The translations under genes were made by a program, and so were the position numbers. Shown here piece after piece: positions 29,339-37,680 of a stretch of DNA of 43,166 nt (position 1 is the first letter of the stretch; each line of letters starts with the position of its first letter). The stretch lies in assembly GCA_019247845.1 (NCBI GenBank), contig JAFBAL010000043.1:1-43166 (forward strand), read 5' to 3'. The notes beneath the pieces are model-generated. The model made no database searches, had not been told where the DNA came from, and saw only the letters and a program-made list of their open reading frames with translations. The DNA is from Alphaproteobacteria bacterium. Lineage in GTDB: Bacteria > Pseudomonadota > Alphaproteobacteria > Micropepsales > Micropepsaceae.

Positions 29339-29842
29339 ATGCTGAACATCTTGAGCAAGTCCAGGGCCCGCCGCCAAGCCGCCGCCGACCTCTATGCGGG
29401 GATCGTGGGGCGCGCGCGCGAGCCGGTTTTCTACACGGATTTCGCGGTCCCGGACACGATCGACGGGCGCTTCGACCTGCTGGCGCTGCATGCCTGGCTC
29501 GTGCTCGAGCGCCTGAGCGCCGCCAATCTGAACGATTTGTCACAGGACCTGACCAACACCATTTTCGTCGGCTTCGACGAAGGCCTGCGCGATTTGGGGA
29601 CGGGCGACATGGGCATGGGGCGGCGCATCAAGACGCTTGCCAATGCCTTCTATGGCCGCCTGAGCGCCTATCGCGCCGCGACCGATGCGGCTGCGATGGA
29701 AAGCGCCGTCGCGCGCAATCTCTATCGCGGCGCACAGGCCGGGCACGAAGCACGGATCGCGCGTTATGCGAAGAACGCGCGCGCGCACCTCGAGGCCCAG
29801 GACCTTTCCCAGGGCCGCATCGATTTCGGTTCTCTTCCATGA
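29339..29842 (+). CDS. Ubiquinol-cytochrome c chaperone family protein (CBP3/UQCC1-like)
   Basis: 167 residues, the bacterial relative of the mitochondrial cytochrome b assembly factor Cbp3. Recognisable are ADLYAGIVGRAREPVFYTDF, AVPDTIDGRFDLLALHAWLV, LERLSAANLNDLSQDLTNTI and FVGFDEGLRDLGTGDMGMGR followed by RIKTLANAFYGRLSAY. It probably acts in assembly of the bc1 complex; the bacterial role is inferred. The start is the ATG at 29339, and the stop overlaps the following DUF177 gene by 4 bp (ATGA). Confidence 0.92.
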   Translation: MLNILSKSRARRQAAADLYAGIVGRAREPVFYTDFAVPDTIDGRFDLLALHAWLVLERLSAANLNDLSQDLTNTIFVGFDEGLRDLGTGDMGMGRRIKTLANAFYGRLSAYRAATDAAAMESAVARNLYRGAQAGHEARIARYAKNARAHLEAQDLSQGRIDFGSLP

Positions 29843-30351
29843 GCGATTTTCCGATCACCCAGAACTTCGAGCTCGGACGCCTCGGCCAGGCCGGCGACGA
29901 GGTGGTCATCGCGCCGTCGAAGGACGATCTGGCACGCATCGCGCTCTGGGCGGGTGTCGAGGCGGTCGAGAGCTTCCGCGCCAAGGTCGGCCTGAAGAAG
30001 CTGACGCCGACGCGCTTCGCCTTCGATGCCGAGCTCGACGCCGACATCGTGCAGGCTTGCGTCGTCACGCTCGAGCCGGTGAAGAGCCATATCGCGCGCA
30101 GCTTCCACCGCGACCTGTTCCTGACCCAGGTGAAGCCCGCGTTGGAGGTCGACATCGCTCCCGTCGACGAAGACGGCCGCGAGGAGATCGCCAGCCTGCG
30201 CTACGACCTGGCCGTGCCGGTTCTGGAAGAGCTGGCGCTGGCCATCGACCCATATCCCCGCGCCCCCGGCGTCGAGTTCGAACCGCCCCCGGACGAGGAC
30301 CGGCCCGAGCATCCCTTCGCGGCGCTCAAGGCGCTGAAGGACCGCAAATGA
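29839..30351 (+). CDS. DUF177/YceD family protein
   Basis: A 170-residue protein beginning MSDFPITQNFELGRLGQAGD. The family-typical centre is AFDAELDADIVQACVVTLEP, then VKSHIARSFHRDLFLTQVK, and the acidic end ELALAIDPYPRAPGVEFEPP. DUF177 (YceD) lies upstream of rpmF in a large range of bacteria and in E. coli affects 23S rRNA accumulation; here the rpmF linkage is kept with one gene between. The start ATG overlaps the previous stop. The next, frameshifted lipoprotein frame overlaps its stop in the same way. Confidence 0.92.
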   Translation: MSDFPITQNFELGRLGQAGDEVVIAPSKDDLARIALWAGVEAVESFRAKVGLKKLTPTRFAFDAELDADIVQACVVTLEPVKSHIARSFHRDLFLTQVKPALEVDIAPVDEDGREEIASLRYDLAVPVLEELALAIDPYPRAPGVEFEPPPDEDRPEHPFAALKALKDRK

Positions 30352-30930
30352 AGCCGGCGCTTGCTGTCGCTGCAGCGCTTCTTGTGGCGGGGATGCGCTC
30401 GGAACCGCAGCGCCGACGATGCGCCGTCCGCGCCCGCGCTCACCAAAGACTGGTCCGCCACGCTCGACGAGAATTGCCGCCGCTGCACCAATGGCACGGA
30501 GTACATCCGCAAGACGCTGCCGGTTCCGCTGCCCCGGCGAGCGATCGTCTATGGCTTTACCGGCGAGTTCGCGAGTCGGGTGGAAATATGGGTGGTCGAT
30601 CTCGACACGGACGAGATCGTCAAGAGCGAAACGCTCGTGGACGATGCCGGAAATTGGAAAAGAACGGTCAGCCATCTCGATCCGCCGGAACCGGGCATAT
30701 TGGAGCGGCTGCGGACCTCCGCCGCCACGCTATGGCGCTCGGAACCCTACAGGATGCCGTTCAGCCCCAATGCCTCTGAAAACGACGAGGTCGTTTCGGG
30801 CTCGCGGCTCGTCTCCTTCAGCCGATTCTCCAGGAACGATCACGACATCGTCGCCGCGATCGAATCGGCCCTGCCGGCCGGAGCGGGAGGAGCAACCGGC
30901 TCCTTTGTCCTTCAGGGGCCCAATCGCTAG
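30348..30930 (+). pseudogene. Lipoprotein gene with an apparent single-base insertion in the lipobox
   Basis: An ATG at 30348 overlapping the DUF177 stop opens MKPALAVAAALLVAG, a typical lipoprotein signal peptide, but the frame then runs into unlikely Arg-rich sequence. Removing the A at 30393 joins it to the next frame as LLVAGC-ARNRSADDAPSAPALT, which restores a perfect lipobox and leads into a sensible soluble protein to 30930: KDWSATLDENCRRCTNGTEY, VYGFTGEFASRVEIWVVDLD, SFSRFSRNDHDIVAAIESAL. The intact product would be about 193 residues. The downstream frame alone could start at a TTG at 30361, but then it has no signal peptide. Either the base is a sequencing error or the gene is inactivated. 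No family recognised. A terminator follows at 30981. Confidence 0.65.
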
Positions 30931-30980
30931 GGTCGGTTTGTCATTAAGTTGCGCCGCGCGGCTTGGCGAATTTCAAGAAT

Positions 30981-31001
30981 CCAGGGAATCCCTGGGTTTT
31001 T
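30981..31001 (+). terminator. Short hairpin followed by a T run
   Basis: CCAGGG-AAT-CCCTGG, then G and TTTTT. It lies 51 bp after the end of the lipoprotein frame and 128 bp before rpmF, in the longest gene-free stretch of the window (30931-31128, about 200 bp), which otherwise shows only GAATCC repeated three times around this hairpin. The 6-bp stem with a 3-nt loop is short, so it is a moderate candidate. Confidence 0.45.
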
Positions 31002-31128
31002 GCCGCTTGAATCCAGACGCCGTTTCCTGTTCACTCCGCCCCTTGTTTTTGCCCGCTCCGACGGAAGGTCTGACGCGCGCGGCCGCGCGCAGGTCCGGAT
31101 TCGCCGGGGCACTCAAGGAGTTTCCGCC

Positions 31129-31308
31129 ATGGCGGTCCCCAAACGAAAAACCTCGCCGTCGAAGCGGAACATGCGCCGTGCGCACCATCGCCTGGCCCCA
31201 GCCGCCTATGCCGAGTGCCCCAACTGCGGCGAGCAGAAGCGCCCGCACCACGTCTGCGGCGCTTGCGGCCACTACAAGGACCGCGAAGTGGTCAAGGCGA
31301 AAGCCTAA
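31129..31308 (+). CDS. rpmF: 50S ribosomal protein L32
   Basis: A 59-residue ribosomal protein opening [20 protein letters not shown] and carrying two CxxC pairs ([18 protein letters not shown]), the zinc-binding form of L32. The ATG at 31129 is preceded by AAGGAG at an optimal distance. It is followed by plsX and fabH, the conserved rpmF-plsX-fabH arrangement that links translation with lipid synthesis. Confidence 0.97.
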   Translation: MAVPKRKTSPSKRNMRRAHHRLAPAAYAECPNCGEQKRPHHVCGACGHYKDREVVKAKA

Positions 31309-31361
31309 GGCGCAAAGGCTGTGCGTTGTGACATAATCGTCGGCCGTCAAGAGGCAACGAT

Positions 31362-32405
31362 TTGGCGCGTGAGCTGACAGTTTCCGTGGACGCGATGGGC
31401 GGCGATGCCGGGCCCGGCGTGGTCGTCGCCGCGCTTGCGCGCTCGGTGCTGCGCCATCCGGCCGCGAAGTTCCTGCTGCATGGCGATGAGAACGTGCTGA
31501 AGCCTCTCTTCGCCAAGCGCGCGAAGATGCTCGAGCGTGTCGAGATCCGCCATGCGCCCGAACAGGTGAAGATGGAGGACAAGCCGAGCCTCGTGCTCCG
31601 CCGCGGCCGCAACACCTCGATGTGGCGCGCCATCGAAGCCGTCAAGGCCAAGGAGGCCGAGGTCGCGGTCAGCGCCGGCAATACCGGCGCCTTGATGGCG
31701 ATGTCGATGTTCCAGCTGGGCGTGCTCGAAGGCCTGTCGCGGCCCGCCATCGCGGCCTTGTGGCCGACCAAGCGCGGGCAGAGCGTCGTGCTCGACGTCG
31801 GCGCCAACGTCTCGTCGGACGCAGACCAGCTCGTCGATTTCGCGGTGATGGGAGAAGCTTTCGCCCGCGCGGTCCTGGGGCTGGAGCGGCCGAGCGTCGG
31901 CATCCTCAATGTCGGCTCCGAAGATATGAAGGGCCACGACGCGGTGAAGTCCGCGGCCCAAGCCCTGCGCGGCGCGACCTTGCCGATCGAGTTCCACGGC
32001 TTCGTCGAGGGCGACGACATCGCGCTCGGCACGGTCGACGTCGTCGTCACCGACGGCTTCTCGGGCAACATCGCGCTCAAGACCGCGGAAGGAACCGCCA
32101 AGCTGGTGGTGGGCTTCCTGCGCGCGGCGCTCACGCGCTCGCTGCTCGGCCGTATCGGCGGGCTGTTCGCGGCCGGGGCGCTGAAGGCGCTGAAGCGCAA
32201 GCTCGATCCGCGCGCCTCGAACGGCGGCATTTTCCTGGGGCTGAACGGGATCGTGGTGAAGAGCCATGGCGGCACGGATGCGCTGGGCTTCGCCAGCGCC
32301 CTCGACATGGCCATCGACATGGCCGATGCCGGCGTGATCCAGCGCATCGTCGCCGACCGCGCGCATCTCGCGCCCCAGGCGCTGCCGGAGGCAGCCGCTT
32401 CGTGA
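31362..32405 (+). CDS. plsX: Phosphate acyltransferase PlsX (TTG start)
   Basis: Makes acyl-phosphate from acyl-ACP for phospholipid synthesis. 347 residues. The family start [20 protein letters not shown] is followed by [60 protein letters not shown] and [20 protein letters not shown]. No ATG gives the proper N-terminus. The start must be the TTG at 31362, with AAGAGG (31349-31354) 7 bp upstream. The stop overlaps the GTG start of fabH by 4 bp. Confidence 0.96.
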   Translation: MARELTVSVDAMGGDAGPGVVVAALARSVLRHPAAKFLLHGDENVLKPLFAKRAKMLERVEIRHAPEQVKMEDKPSLVLRRGRNTSMWRAIEAVKAKEAEVAVSAGNTGALMAMSMFQLGVLEGLSRPAIAALWPTKRGQSVVLDVGANVSSDADQLVDFAVMGEAFARAVLGLERPSVGILNVGSEDMKGHDAVKSAAQALRGATLPIEFHGFVEGDDIALGTVDVVVTDGFSGNIALKTAEGTAKLVVGFLRAALTRSLLGRIGGLFAAGALKALKRKLDPRASNGGIFLGLNGIVVKSHGGTDALGFASALDMAIDMADAGVIQRIVADRAHLAPQALPEAAAS

Positions 32406-33376
32406 TCCGTTCGCAAGTCATCGGCCTGGGTTCGTACCTGCCCGACAATGTCGTCACCAACGCCGACATCGCCAAGCGCGGCGTCGACACCAGCGACGAG
32501 TGGATCCAGGAGCGTACCGGCATCCGCGAGCGCCGCATCGTGCGCGACGGCGAGACGACCTCGCATCTCGCGGTCGAAGCGGCGCGCGAGGCGTTGAAGG
32601 ATGCCGCCATCGACGCCGGCGAGCTCGACCTCATCGTCGTCGCCACCACGACACCGGACGAGACCTTCCCCGCCACGGCCACGACCGTGCAGGCGCGGCT
32701 GGGCATGCATCGCGGCGCCGCCTTCGACGTCCAGGCGGTGTGCTCGGGCTTCATCTACGGGCTGTCGGTCGCCGACAACTTCATCAAGGCGGGGCAGGCC
32801 AGGACCGTGCTGCTGATCGGCGCCGAGACCATGTCGCGGTTGCTCGATTGGACGGACCGCACGACCTGCGTGCTCTTCGGCGACGGCGCCGGCGCCATGG
32901 TGCTGCAGGCCCATGACGGCGAGGGCACGAACGCCGACCGCGGCGTGCTCAACACCAAGCTGTTCTCGGACGGCCGCCTGCACGACCTGCTCTATGTCGA
33001 CGGCGGGCCGAGCTCGACGCGCACCACCGGCCACCTGCGCATGCAGGGCAAGGAGGTCTTCCGCCACGCGGTGACCAATATCTGCGCCGCCATCGAGGCC
33101 TCGGCCTTCGAGGCCGGGCTCACCGTCGCCGACATCGACTGGTTCGTGCCGCACCAGGCCAACCAGCGCATCCTGGACGGCACGGCGCGCAAGCTGGGGA
33201 TCGACCCGAAGAAGGTCATCTCGACGGTGGCGGTGCATGGCAATACGTCGTCGGCGTCGGTGCCGCTGGCGCTGCATCAGGCGGTCAAGGACGGGCGCAT
33301 CAAGCCGGGCGATTTGGTGCTGCTCGAAGCCATGGGCGGCGGCTTCACCTGGGGCGCCGGCCTGGTCCGCTGGTAG
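32402..33376 (+). CDS. fabH: 3-oxoacyl-ACP synthase III (GTG start)
   Basis: Starts fatty acid synthesis by condensing acetyl-CoA with malonyl-ACP. 324 residues. It opens [20 protein letters not shown]; the catalytic Cys is in [20 protein letters not shown], His in [20 protein letters not shown] and Asn in [15 protein letters not shown], so the triad is complete. The start is the GTG at 32402, in a GTGA overlap with the plsX stop, so translation is probably coupled. There are 102 bp to ihfA, which contain a promoter-like sequence. Confidence 0.97.
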   Translation: MIRSQVIGLGSYLPDNVVTNADIAKRGVDTSDEWIQERTGIRERRIVRDGETTSHLAVEAAREALKDAAIDAGELDLIVVATTTPDETFPATATTVQARLGMHRGAAFDVQAVCSGFIYGLSVADNFIKAGQARTVLLIGAETMSRLLDWTDRTTCVLFGDGAGAMVLQAHDGEGTNADRGVLNTKLFSDGRLHDLLYVDGGPSSTRTTGHLRMQGKEVFRHAVTNICAAIEASAFEAGLTVADIDWFVPHQANQRILDGTARKLGIDPKKVISTVAVHGNTSSASVPLALHQAVKDGRIKPGDLVLLEAMGGGFTWGAGLVRW

Positions 33377-33420
33377 CGGGGGCTGCCCACACTTTCACTT
33401 CGCCTCCCAACCCTTTGACG

Positions 33421-33449
33421 TTGACGGCAAATTCCCTTCCCCCTAACGT
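33421..33449 (+). promoter_or_regulatory. Candidate ihfA promoter
   Basis: TTGACG (33421-33426), a 17-bp spacer and TAACGT (33444-33449), 29 bp ahead of the ihfA ATG. A second TTGACG stands directly before it (33415-33420). The -35 is strong and the -10 weak. The position would let ihfA-merR be expressed separately from the lipid genes. Confidence 0.5.
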
Positions 33450-33478
33450 TCTCGTGAAAAGGGGAGTCGCCCGCCAAC

Positions 33479-33802
33479 ATGTCCGCCAACACGCTCACCC
33501 GCGCCGATCTGACCGAGGCCGTGTTCCAGGCCGTCGGCCTGTCGCGCAACGAATCCGCGCAGATGGTCGAGGACATCCTGGAAGAGCTGTGCGCGGCGCT
33601 GTCGCGCGGCGAGACGGTGAAGCTGTCGTCCTTCGGCACCTTCGCGGTGAGGCAGAAGTCGCAGCGCATGGGCCGCAACCCCAAGACCGGCGACGAGGTG
33701 CCGATCGCACCGCGACGGGTGCTGGTGTTCCGTCCGAGCCATGTGCTCAAGGCGGTGATCAACGGCCAGACGCCGCCCGCGGTGGGCGAGGGTGACGACT
33801 GA
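33479..33802 (+). CDS. ihfA: Integration host factor subunit alpha
   Basis: 107 residues of the HU/IHF DNA-bending family. It reads [20 protein letters not shown], then [20 protein letters not shown] and the minor-groove arm [20 protein letters not shown] with the intercalating Pro. The N-terminal NTLTRADL and the neighbouring fabH and merR genes mark it as the alpha subunit. The start is the ATG at 33479 with AAAAGGGGAG upstream. The stop overlaps the merR start by 1 bp. Confidence 0.95.
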   Translation: MSANTLTRADLTEAVFQAVGLSRNESAQMVEDILEELCAALSRGETVKLSSFGTFAVRQKSQRMGRNPKTGDEVPIAPRRVLVFRPSHVLKAVINGQTPPAVGEGDD

Positions 33803-34362
33803 TGGCGATGCTCGCGAACGCCCAAAGCGTCGTTGCGTCCGAGAAATCGCCCGAGGCGTTCCGCACCATCAGCGAGGTCGCGCTCGAGCTCGACATGCCG
33901 CAGCACGTGCTGCGCTTCTGGGAGAGCCGCTTCGCGCAGGTCCGCCCGATCAAGCGCGCCGGCGGACGGCGCTACTACCGTCCCGAGGACGTCGATCTGC
34001 TGCGCGGCATCCGCACGCTTCTCTATCGCGAGGGCTTCACCATCAAGGGCGCGCAGAAGGTCATGCGCGACAAGGGCCAGCGTTACGTCGCCGAGCTCGG
34101 TCGCCAGGCCTTCGCCGAAAAGGTCGCACCGGTGGAGACCTTCGAGGAGCCGCGCTATGCCCGCGCGGCGCTGGCCATCGTCGAGCGCGCGCATCCCGCG
34201 CGGGCCGAGGATGAGCAAGAGCTCGAACCGGAGCTGGAAACCATTGCCGAAGAGCCGATGGCGTCGTCGCTTGCGAAGGAAGAGCGGGCGAAGCTCGAAG
34301 TGCTGCTGGCCGAGCTTCTCCAGCTGAAGGCGCGCCTGCGCGAGGCGCGCCCCCCAATCTGA
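33802..34362 (+). CDS. MerR-family transcriptional regulator (ihfA-linked)
   Basis: 186 residues. The N-terminal MerR-type winged helix is at about 20-90: [60 protein letters not shown]. It is followed by a variable part and a C-terminal acidic coiled helix ([20 protein letters not shown]). No metal-binding cysteines are present, so it is not a metal sensor. MerR genes downstream of ihfA are a conserved feature of alphaproteobacteria; their targets are unknown to me. The start ATG at 33802 shares one base with the ihfA stop. Confidence 0.92.
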   Translation: MAMLANAQSVVASEKSPEAFRTISEVALELDMPQHVLRFWESRFAQVRPIKRAGGRRYYRPEDVDLLRGIRTLLYREGFTIKGAQKVMRDKGQRYVAELGRQAFAEKVAPVETFEEPRYARAALAIVERAHPARAEDEQELEPELETIAEEPMASSLAKEERAKLEVLLAELLQLKARLREARPPI

Positions 34363-34376
34363 TCAGCCGGGATCGC

Positions 34377-34847
34377 TCAGAACGGGCAATGGCCGTCCTT
34401 CACGGGCGCGACCTTGAGCAGCGTCACGTCGAAGACGAGCGGCGTGTTCGGCGGGATCGGGCCGCCGGGCGTGCCGGTCGGGCCGTAAGCGAGATCGGAA
34501 GGGATCGCCAGCTCGAACTCGTCGCCGGTACGCATCAGCTGCAGCGCCTCGGTCCAGCCCGGGATCACGCGGTTGACCGGGAAGGCGACCGGGGTGCCGT
34601 GGCTCTCGTCGAAGGTGCGGCCGTCGGTGAAGGTGCCTTTGTAATAGACGCTGACGCAGTCGGTGCGGCGGGGCTTGATGCCGTGGCCGCCGGACTTGAC
34701 GACGCGATATTGCAGGCCGCTGGCCGTGGTCGTCACGCCCGGCTTCTTGGCGTTGGCGGCGAGATAGTCGGCGTTGGCATCGGCGACCGCGACGGTCGAG
34801 GCGGCGGCGAAGGCAAGGCTCAAGGCGATCGTGCGCAGGGCGGGCAT
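34377..34847 (-). CDS. Secreted FKBP-type peptidyl-prolyl isomerase
   Basis: 156 residues with a signal peptide at about 1-24 (MPALRTIALSLAFAAASTVA, cut near ADA). The FKBP domain reads GLQYRVVKSGGHGIKPRRTD, then CVSVYYKGTFTDGRTFDESH, VIPGWTEALQLMRTGDEFEL and the AIPSDLAYGPTGTPGGPIPP active-site rim with NTPLVFDVTLLKV. It catalyses proline isomerisation in periplasmic proteins. The start is the ATG at 34847. It is convergent with merR, 14 bp between stops. Confidence 0.93.
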   Translation of the reverse strand: MPALRTIALSLAFAAASTVAVADANADYLAANAKKPGVTTTASGLQYRVVKSGGHGIKPRRTDCVSVYYKGTFTDGRTFDESHGTPVAFPVNRVIPGWTEALQLMRTGDEFELAIPSDLAYGPTGTPGGPIPPNTPLVFDVTLLKVAPVKDGHCPF

Positions 34848-34899
34848 AAGGCTCTCCGAGTGGTTCAGGACGCGGGCGTTTTTGCCATAAACCTACAGG

Positions 34900-34921
34900 G
34901 CATGCGACCGCTTTCGCATGC
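34900..34921. repeat. 8-bp perfect inverted repeat in the FKBP/HAF intergenic region
   Basis: GCATGCGA-CCGCTT-TCGCATGC. No T run follows on either strand, so it is not a terminator; it may be an operator or an mRNA hairpin. A second, smaller inverted repeat (GACCC-GCAAT-GGGTC) lies about 20 bp further right. The 166-bp region 34848-35013 holds the divergent starts of the FKBP gene and the first HAF-repeat gene and no other gene. Confidence 0.5.
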
Positions 34922-35013
34922 TACGGATATGTGACGATACCGACCCGCAATGGGTCATTGACTTTTCTAGGATCGGTTGAGAGGCTCTGCACGCCCTGAT
35001 GGAGCCGCCAACC

Positions 35014-35973
35014 ATGCGATCGACGTGCTCGGCGCTCGCGGTCCTGTTCCTGACATCGGCGGCCTCTGCCGGAACCTATTTCGCGATCGGAGAGGTGCCC
35101 GGCGGTCATTCGACCACGTTGTTGGGGATCAACGGCAAGAACCAGCTCGTGGGCTGGTATACCGGGACAGGCACCGCCACGCACGGCTTCGCGGCCGATC
35201 TCGGCGGAGCCTTCACCACCTTCGATGTGGGGACCGGGTTCACCCTTGCGCGCGCCATCAACAATGCCGGCACGATCGTGGGCGACTTCACCAACCAGGG
35301 CAGTGGCGAGTTCTACGCCTTCGAGCGTTTCGCCGACGGCCGCACCGCAGCGATCAAGGACGGCCATCAGGTGATGAAAGAGGCCGTCCTTTTCGGCTTG
35401 AACAATCAGGGCGTTTTCGTCGGCACCGCCATCGTCGACCACGACGACATCGCCTTTACCGGACAGAAGGCCAGATACGCGGCAACGCTGGACACGCCGC
35501 TGTATTTGCCCGAGCCGCACGCCGTCAACGCCTCGAACGTCGTCGTCGGCTATTTCTACGACCCGGGCCAGCCTGGCTTCACCGATCACGGTTTCATCCT
35601 GAAGGACGGCACGGCGACGCAGCTCGATTTCCCCGCCGCGAACGACCACGGCACCAGGCTCAACGGCATCAACGATGCGGGCATCGTAACCGGCTATTGG
35701 CTCGACCAGCACCGCCGGTATCACGCGTTCCGCTATGACATGGGCACGGCGACCTTCACCGCGCTGCATCCGCCGGGAACACCGTATTCGCAGGCCTGGG
35801 GCATCAACGAGAAAGGGCTGATCGCGATGACCTCGGCGCTCGGCTCGTTCGTCTATTGCCCGAAAGCCCGGCAATGTCCCGCGGGCAGCAGACGTGGCCG
35901 ACGGCGAGCCCGTGCGTGCGGCGCGACACAGTCGCTGACCTCGCTTTCCATGGCGCCTCCGATCTTAGGTTGA
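35014..35973 (+). CDS. Secreted HAF-repeat protein, first of a tandem pair; C-terminus probably frameshifted
   Basis: About 319 residues as read. The signal peptide is MRSTCSALAVLFLTSAASA. The body consists of HAF-type repeats of about 45-60 residues: LLGINGKNQLVGWYTGTGTA, ARAINNAGTIVGDFTNQGSG, LFGLNNQGVFVGTAIVDHDD, HAVNASNVVVGYFYDPGQPG and LNGINDAGIVTGYWLDQHRR. These resemble beta-propeller blades. The final FVYCPKARQCPAG is followed by an Arg-rich, implausible tail. One frame over, the DNA reads ADVADGEPVRAARHSR with a stop at 35938, which aligns with the end of the paralogue at 36039. A one-base insertion near 35878-35890 is therefore likely. I choose the ATG at 35014 (GGAG 9 bp ahead); 34999 is possible. 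Function unknown. Confidence 0.75.
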   Translation: MRSTCSALAVLFLTSAASAGTYFAIGEVPGGHSTTLLGINGKNQLVGWYTGTGTATHGFAADLGGAFTTFDVGTGFTLARAINNAGTIVGDFTNQGSGEFYAFERFADGRTAAIKDGHQVMKEAVLFGLNNQGVFVGTAIVDHDDIAFTGQKARYAATLDTPLYLPEPHAVNASNVVVGYFYDPGQPGFTDHGFILKDGTATQLDFPAANDHGTRLNGINDAGIVTGYWLDQHRRYHAFRYDMGTATFTALHPPGTPYSQAWGINEKGLIAMTSALGSFVYCPKARQCPAGSRRGRRRARACGATQSLTSLSMAPPILG

Positions 35974-36038
35974 TTGCCTGCGCGGGGCCGCCTCGGTAGC
36001 GTCCGCGCAATTCGCTGGACAGTTGAAAAGGGGAACGC

Positions 36039-36992
36039 ATGCGTGTCGTAACCTTTGTCGCCGCGCTCGCGGCGGCCGCACCGGCTTGCGCGGCAACCCT
36101 GATCCCGGTTCCAGACGTGCCGGGAAGCATCGTGACCTATGTGAACGGCATCAACGACCAGAACGTCATCGTGGGCGCCTATCGGGATTCGGGCGGGACC
36201 TATCATGCGTTCTTCGGGTCGCTCGACGGTCAATACACGACCTTCGATCTGCCCGGTCACACGGGAACCCAGGCCCGCGATATCGACAACGCCGGCAATG
36301 TCGTGGGCTTTGCCGAGGACGCCCAGACGAAGTCGGGCTACGTCGAGTTCGAACGTTTCGCCGACGGATCGATCAAGACGATCTCTCGTCATCGTTCGGA
36401 CCTCAACGGCATCGCCGGCGGCATCAGCCCGCGCGGAACCTTCACCGCCGAAAATTGGAACGACGACCTCACGATCTCCGGCTTCCTGGGAAGGAACGCC
36501 AAGGTCAAGACCCAGATCGACCTGGGCTTCGCCACCCGCAAGCTGCGCCCGCGAGCCACGACCGATGCCGGCGACGTGGCGGGATACTTTCAAGGCACGG
36601 GCGGCGGCAGCTATCACGGCTTCCTGCTGCATGGCGGCACCGCGGACGTGATCGACTTCCCGGACCAGAACGCCGTGAACGGCACGCTGCTCGAAGGCCT
36701 CAACAGCAAGGGGATGGTGACGGGCTATTGGGAGGACGCCAACTTCGACTATTCCGCGTTCACCTACGACAGCCGCGACGCTTCGTTCAGATCGATCACG
36801 GTCCCGGGCTTCCCCAACGCGTCGCCGAACGCCATCAATGGCGCGGGGTTGTTCGCGATCGTGGGCTACAGCGCAGACTTCACCGCCAGCGCGTCCTACA
36901 TCTATTGCCCGAAAAAGCCGAGCAAGTGCCCGGGCCACGGCGTCGAGATCGCCGATCCCAAGCCGGTCTACGCGCAACCGGCGCGGCGATAG
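36039..36992 (+). CDS. Secreted HAF-repeat protein, second of a tandem pair
   Basis: 317 residues. The signal peptide is MRVVTFVAALAAAAPACA. Repeats follow the pattern GIN-D/N-x-G-x-VVG: VNGINDQNVIVGAYRDSGGT, ARDIDNAGNVVGFAEDAQTK, IAGGISPRGTFTAENWNDDL, LEGLNSKGMVTGYWEDANFD and PNAINGAGLFAIVGYSADFT. It ends SYIYCPKKPSKCPGHGVEIA followed by DPKPVYAQPARR. The overall architecture and end match the gene at 35014, so the two are tandem duplicates. The start is the ATG at 36039 with AAAAGGGGA upstream; 65 bp separate the two frames. A propeller-like extracellular binding role is possible; function unknown. Confidence 0.8.
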   Translation: MRVVTFVAALAAAAPACAATLIPVPDVPGSIVTYVNGINDQNVIVGAYRDSGGTYHAFFGSLDGQYTTFDLPGHTGTQARDIDNAGNVVGFAEDAQTKSGYVEFERFADGSIKTISRHRSDLNGIAGGISPRGTFTAENWNDDLTISGFLGRNAKVKTQIDLGFATRKLRPRATTDAGDVAGYFQGTGGGSYHGFLLHGGTADVIDFPDQNAVNGTLLEGLNSKGMVTGYWEDANFDYSAFTYDSRDASFRSITVPGFPNASPNAINGAGLFAIVGYSADFTASASYIYCPKKPSKCPGHGVEIADPKPVYAQPARR

Positions 36993-37349
36993 TCAGACCG
37001 AGAAGCTCGTCCCGCAGCCGCACGACGCGGTGGCGTTCGGGTTGTTGACCTTGAAGGACTGGCCGATCAGGTCGTCGACGAAGTCGATCTCGGCGCCTTT
37101 GAGGAAATCCAGCGACACGGGGTCGATCAGCACGGTGGCCCCGTCGCGCTCCACCACCAGGTCGTCGTCCAGGCGCGCGTCGTCTATGGCGAAATTGTAC
37201 TGGAAGCCCGAGCAGCCGCCCCCGGTGACCGCCACGCGCAGCATCGCGCCCGCGCTTTCGTTTTCCAGTATCTTCGCGATGCGCTTGGCGGCGCGGGCGG
37301 AAACGGTCACTGGCAGATTTTCGTCTGGCAAGGCGGTTTCGACGGTCAT
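36993..37349 (-). CDS. erpA: Iron-sulfur cluster insertion protein, IscA/ErpA (A-type carrier)
   Basis: 118 residues. The A-type carrier fold with all three cluster-binding cysteines: Cys46 (VTGGGCSGFQYNFA) and Cys110/Cys112 (SCGCGTSF). The centre reads VLIDPVSLDFLKGAEIDFVD. It passes [4Fe-4S] or [2Fe-2S] clusters to apoproteins. The location next to dgt suggests ErpA rather than a member of an isc/suf operon, but the symbol is inferred. Two consecutive ATGs (37352 and 37349) follow GAGGA directly; I take 37349. It overlaps the upstream small secreted gene by 1 bp. It is convergent with the HAF gene, with the stops abutting. Confidence 0.9.
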   Translation of the reverse strand: MTVETALPDENLPVTVSARAAKRIAKILENESAGAMLRVAVTGGGCSGFQYNFAIDDARLDDDLVVERDGATVLIDPVSLDFLKGAEIDFVDDLIGQSFKVNNPNATASCGCGTSFSV

Positions 37350-37651
37350 CATTCCTCGGCGGTATTGTCGGGCGCCTTCGGCACGGAGCACGACGTCTTC
37401 CCGAAAGCGCCGTAGCAGTCGACCTTCGGGGTCTTTCCTACATACACCCGGTAGCGGGTGAAGAATATGTAGTCATCGTAGGTGTCGTTGCCAAATACGC
37501 CGGTGACGCGGGTCGCGACCGAGCCCATGAAGGTGGAGTTGTCGGCATAGGTCGTGGCGGCTTCGTGCAGGTCGTCGCGGCTGGGCTTGGTATAGGCGGC
37601 GCCGGCCAGCAGAATGGCGAGCACGGATGCAAGCCCGATCAATTTCAGCAT
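37349..37651 (-). CDS. Small exported protein, unknown (DUF4359-like)
   Basis: 100 residues with an N-terminal hydrophobic signal (MLKLIGLASVLAILLAGAAY) followed by TKPSRDDLHEAATTYADNST and DDYIFFTRYRVYVGKTPKVD. Two cysteines (VDCYGAFGKTSC) may form a disulfide. The TKPS...YDDYIFFT layout recalls small DUF4359-type proteins, a weak match from memory. The ATG at 37651 is only 29 bp from the divergent dgt start. The stop overlaps the IscA/ErpA start, so the two are probably one transcript. Confidence 0.7.
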   Translation of the reverse strand: MLKLIGLASVLAILLAGAAYTKPSRDDLHEAATTYADNSTFMGSVATRVTGVFGNDTYDDYIFFTRYRVYVGKTPKVDCYGAFGKTSCSVPKAPDNTAEE

Positions 37652-37680
37652 GGGTCCCTCCCGATCTCAGGCTATAAGTT

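Noticed and set aside
30361..30930. Intact gene starting at the TTG at 30361
   Set aside because: The resulting N-terminus MLSLQRFLWRGCARN is not a signal peptide, whereas the other frame plus one base gives a perfect lipobox; I treat it as a frameshifted lipoprotein gene.
34363..34376. tRNA-Pro gene expected after merR in many alphaproteobacteria
   Set aside because: Only 14 bp lie between merR and the FKBP gene; no tRNA is present.
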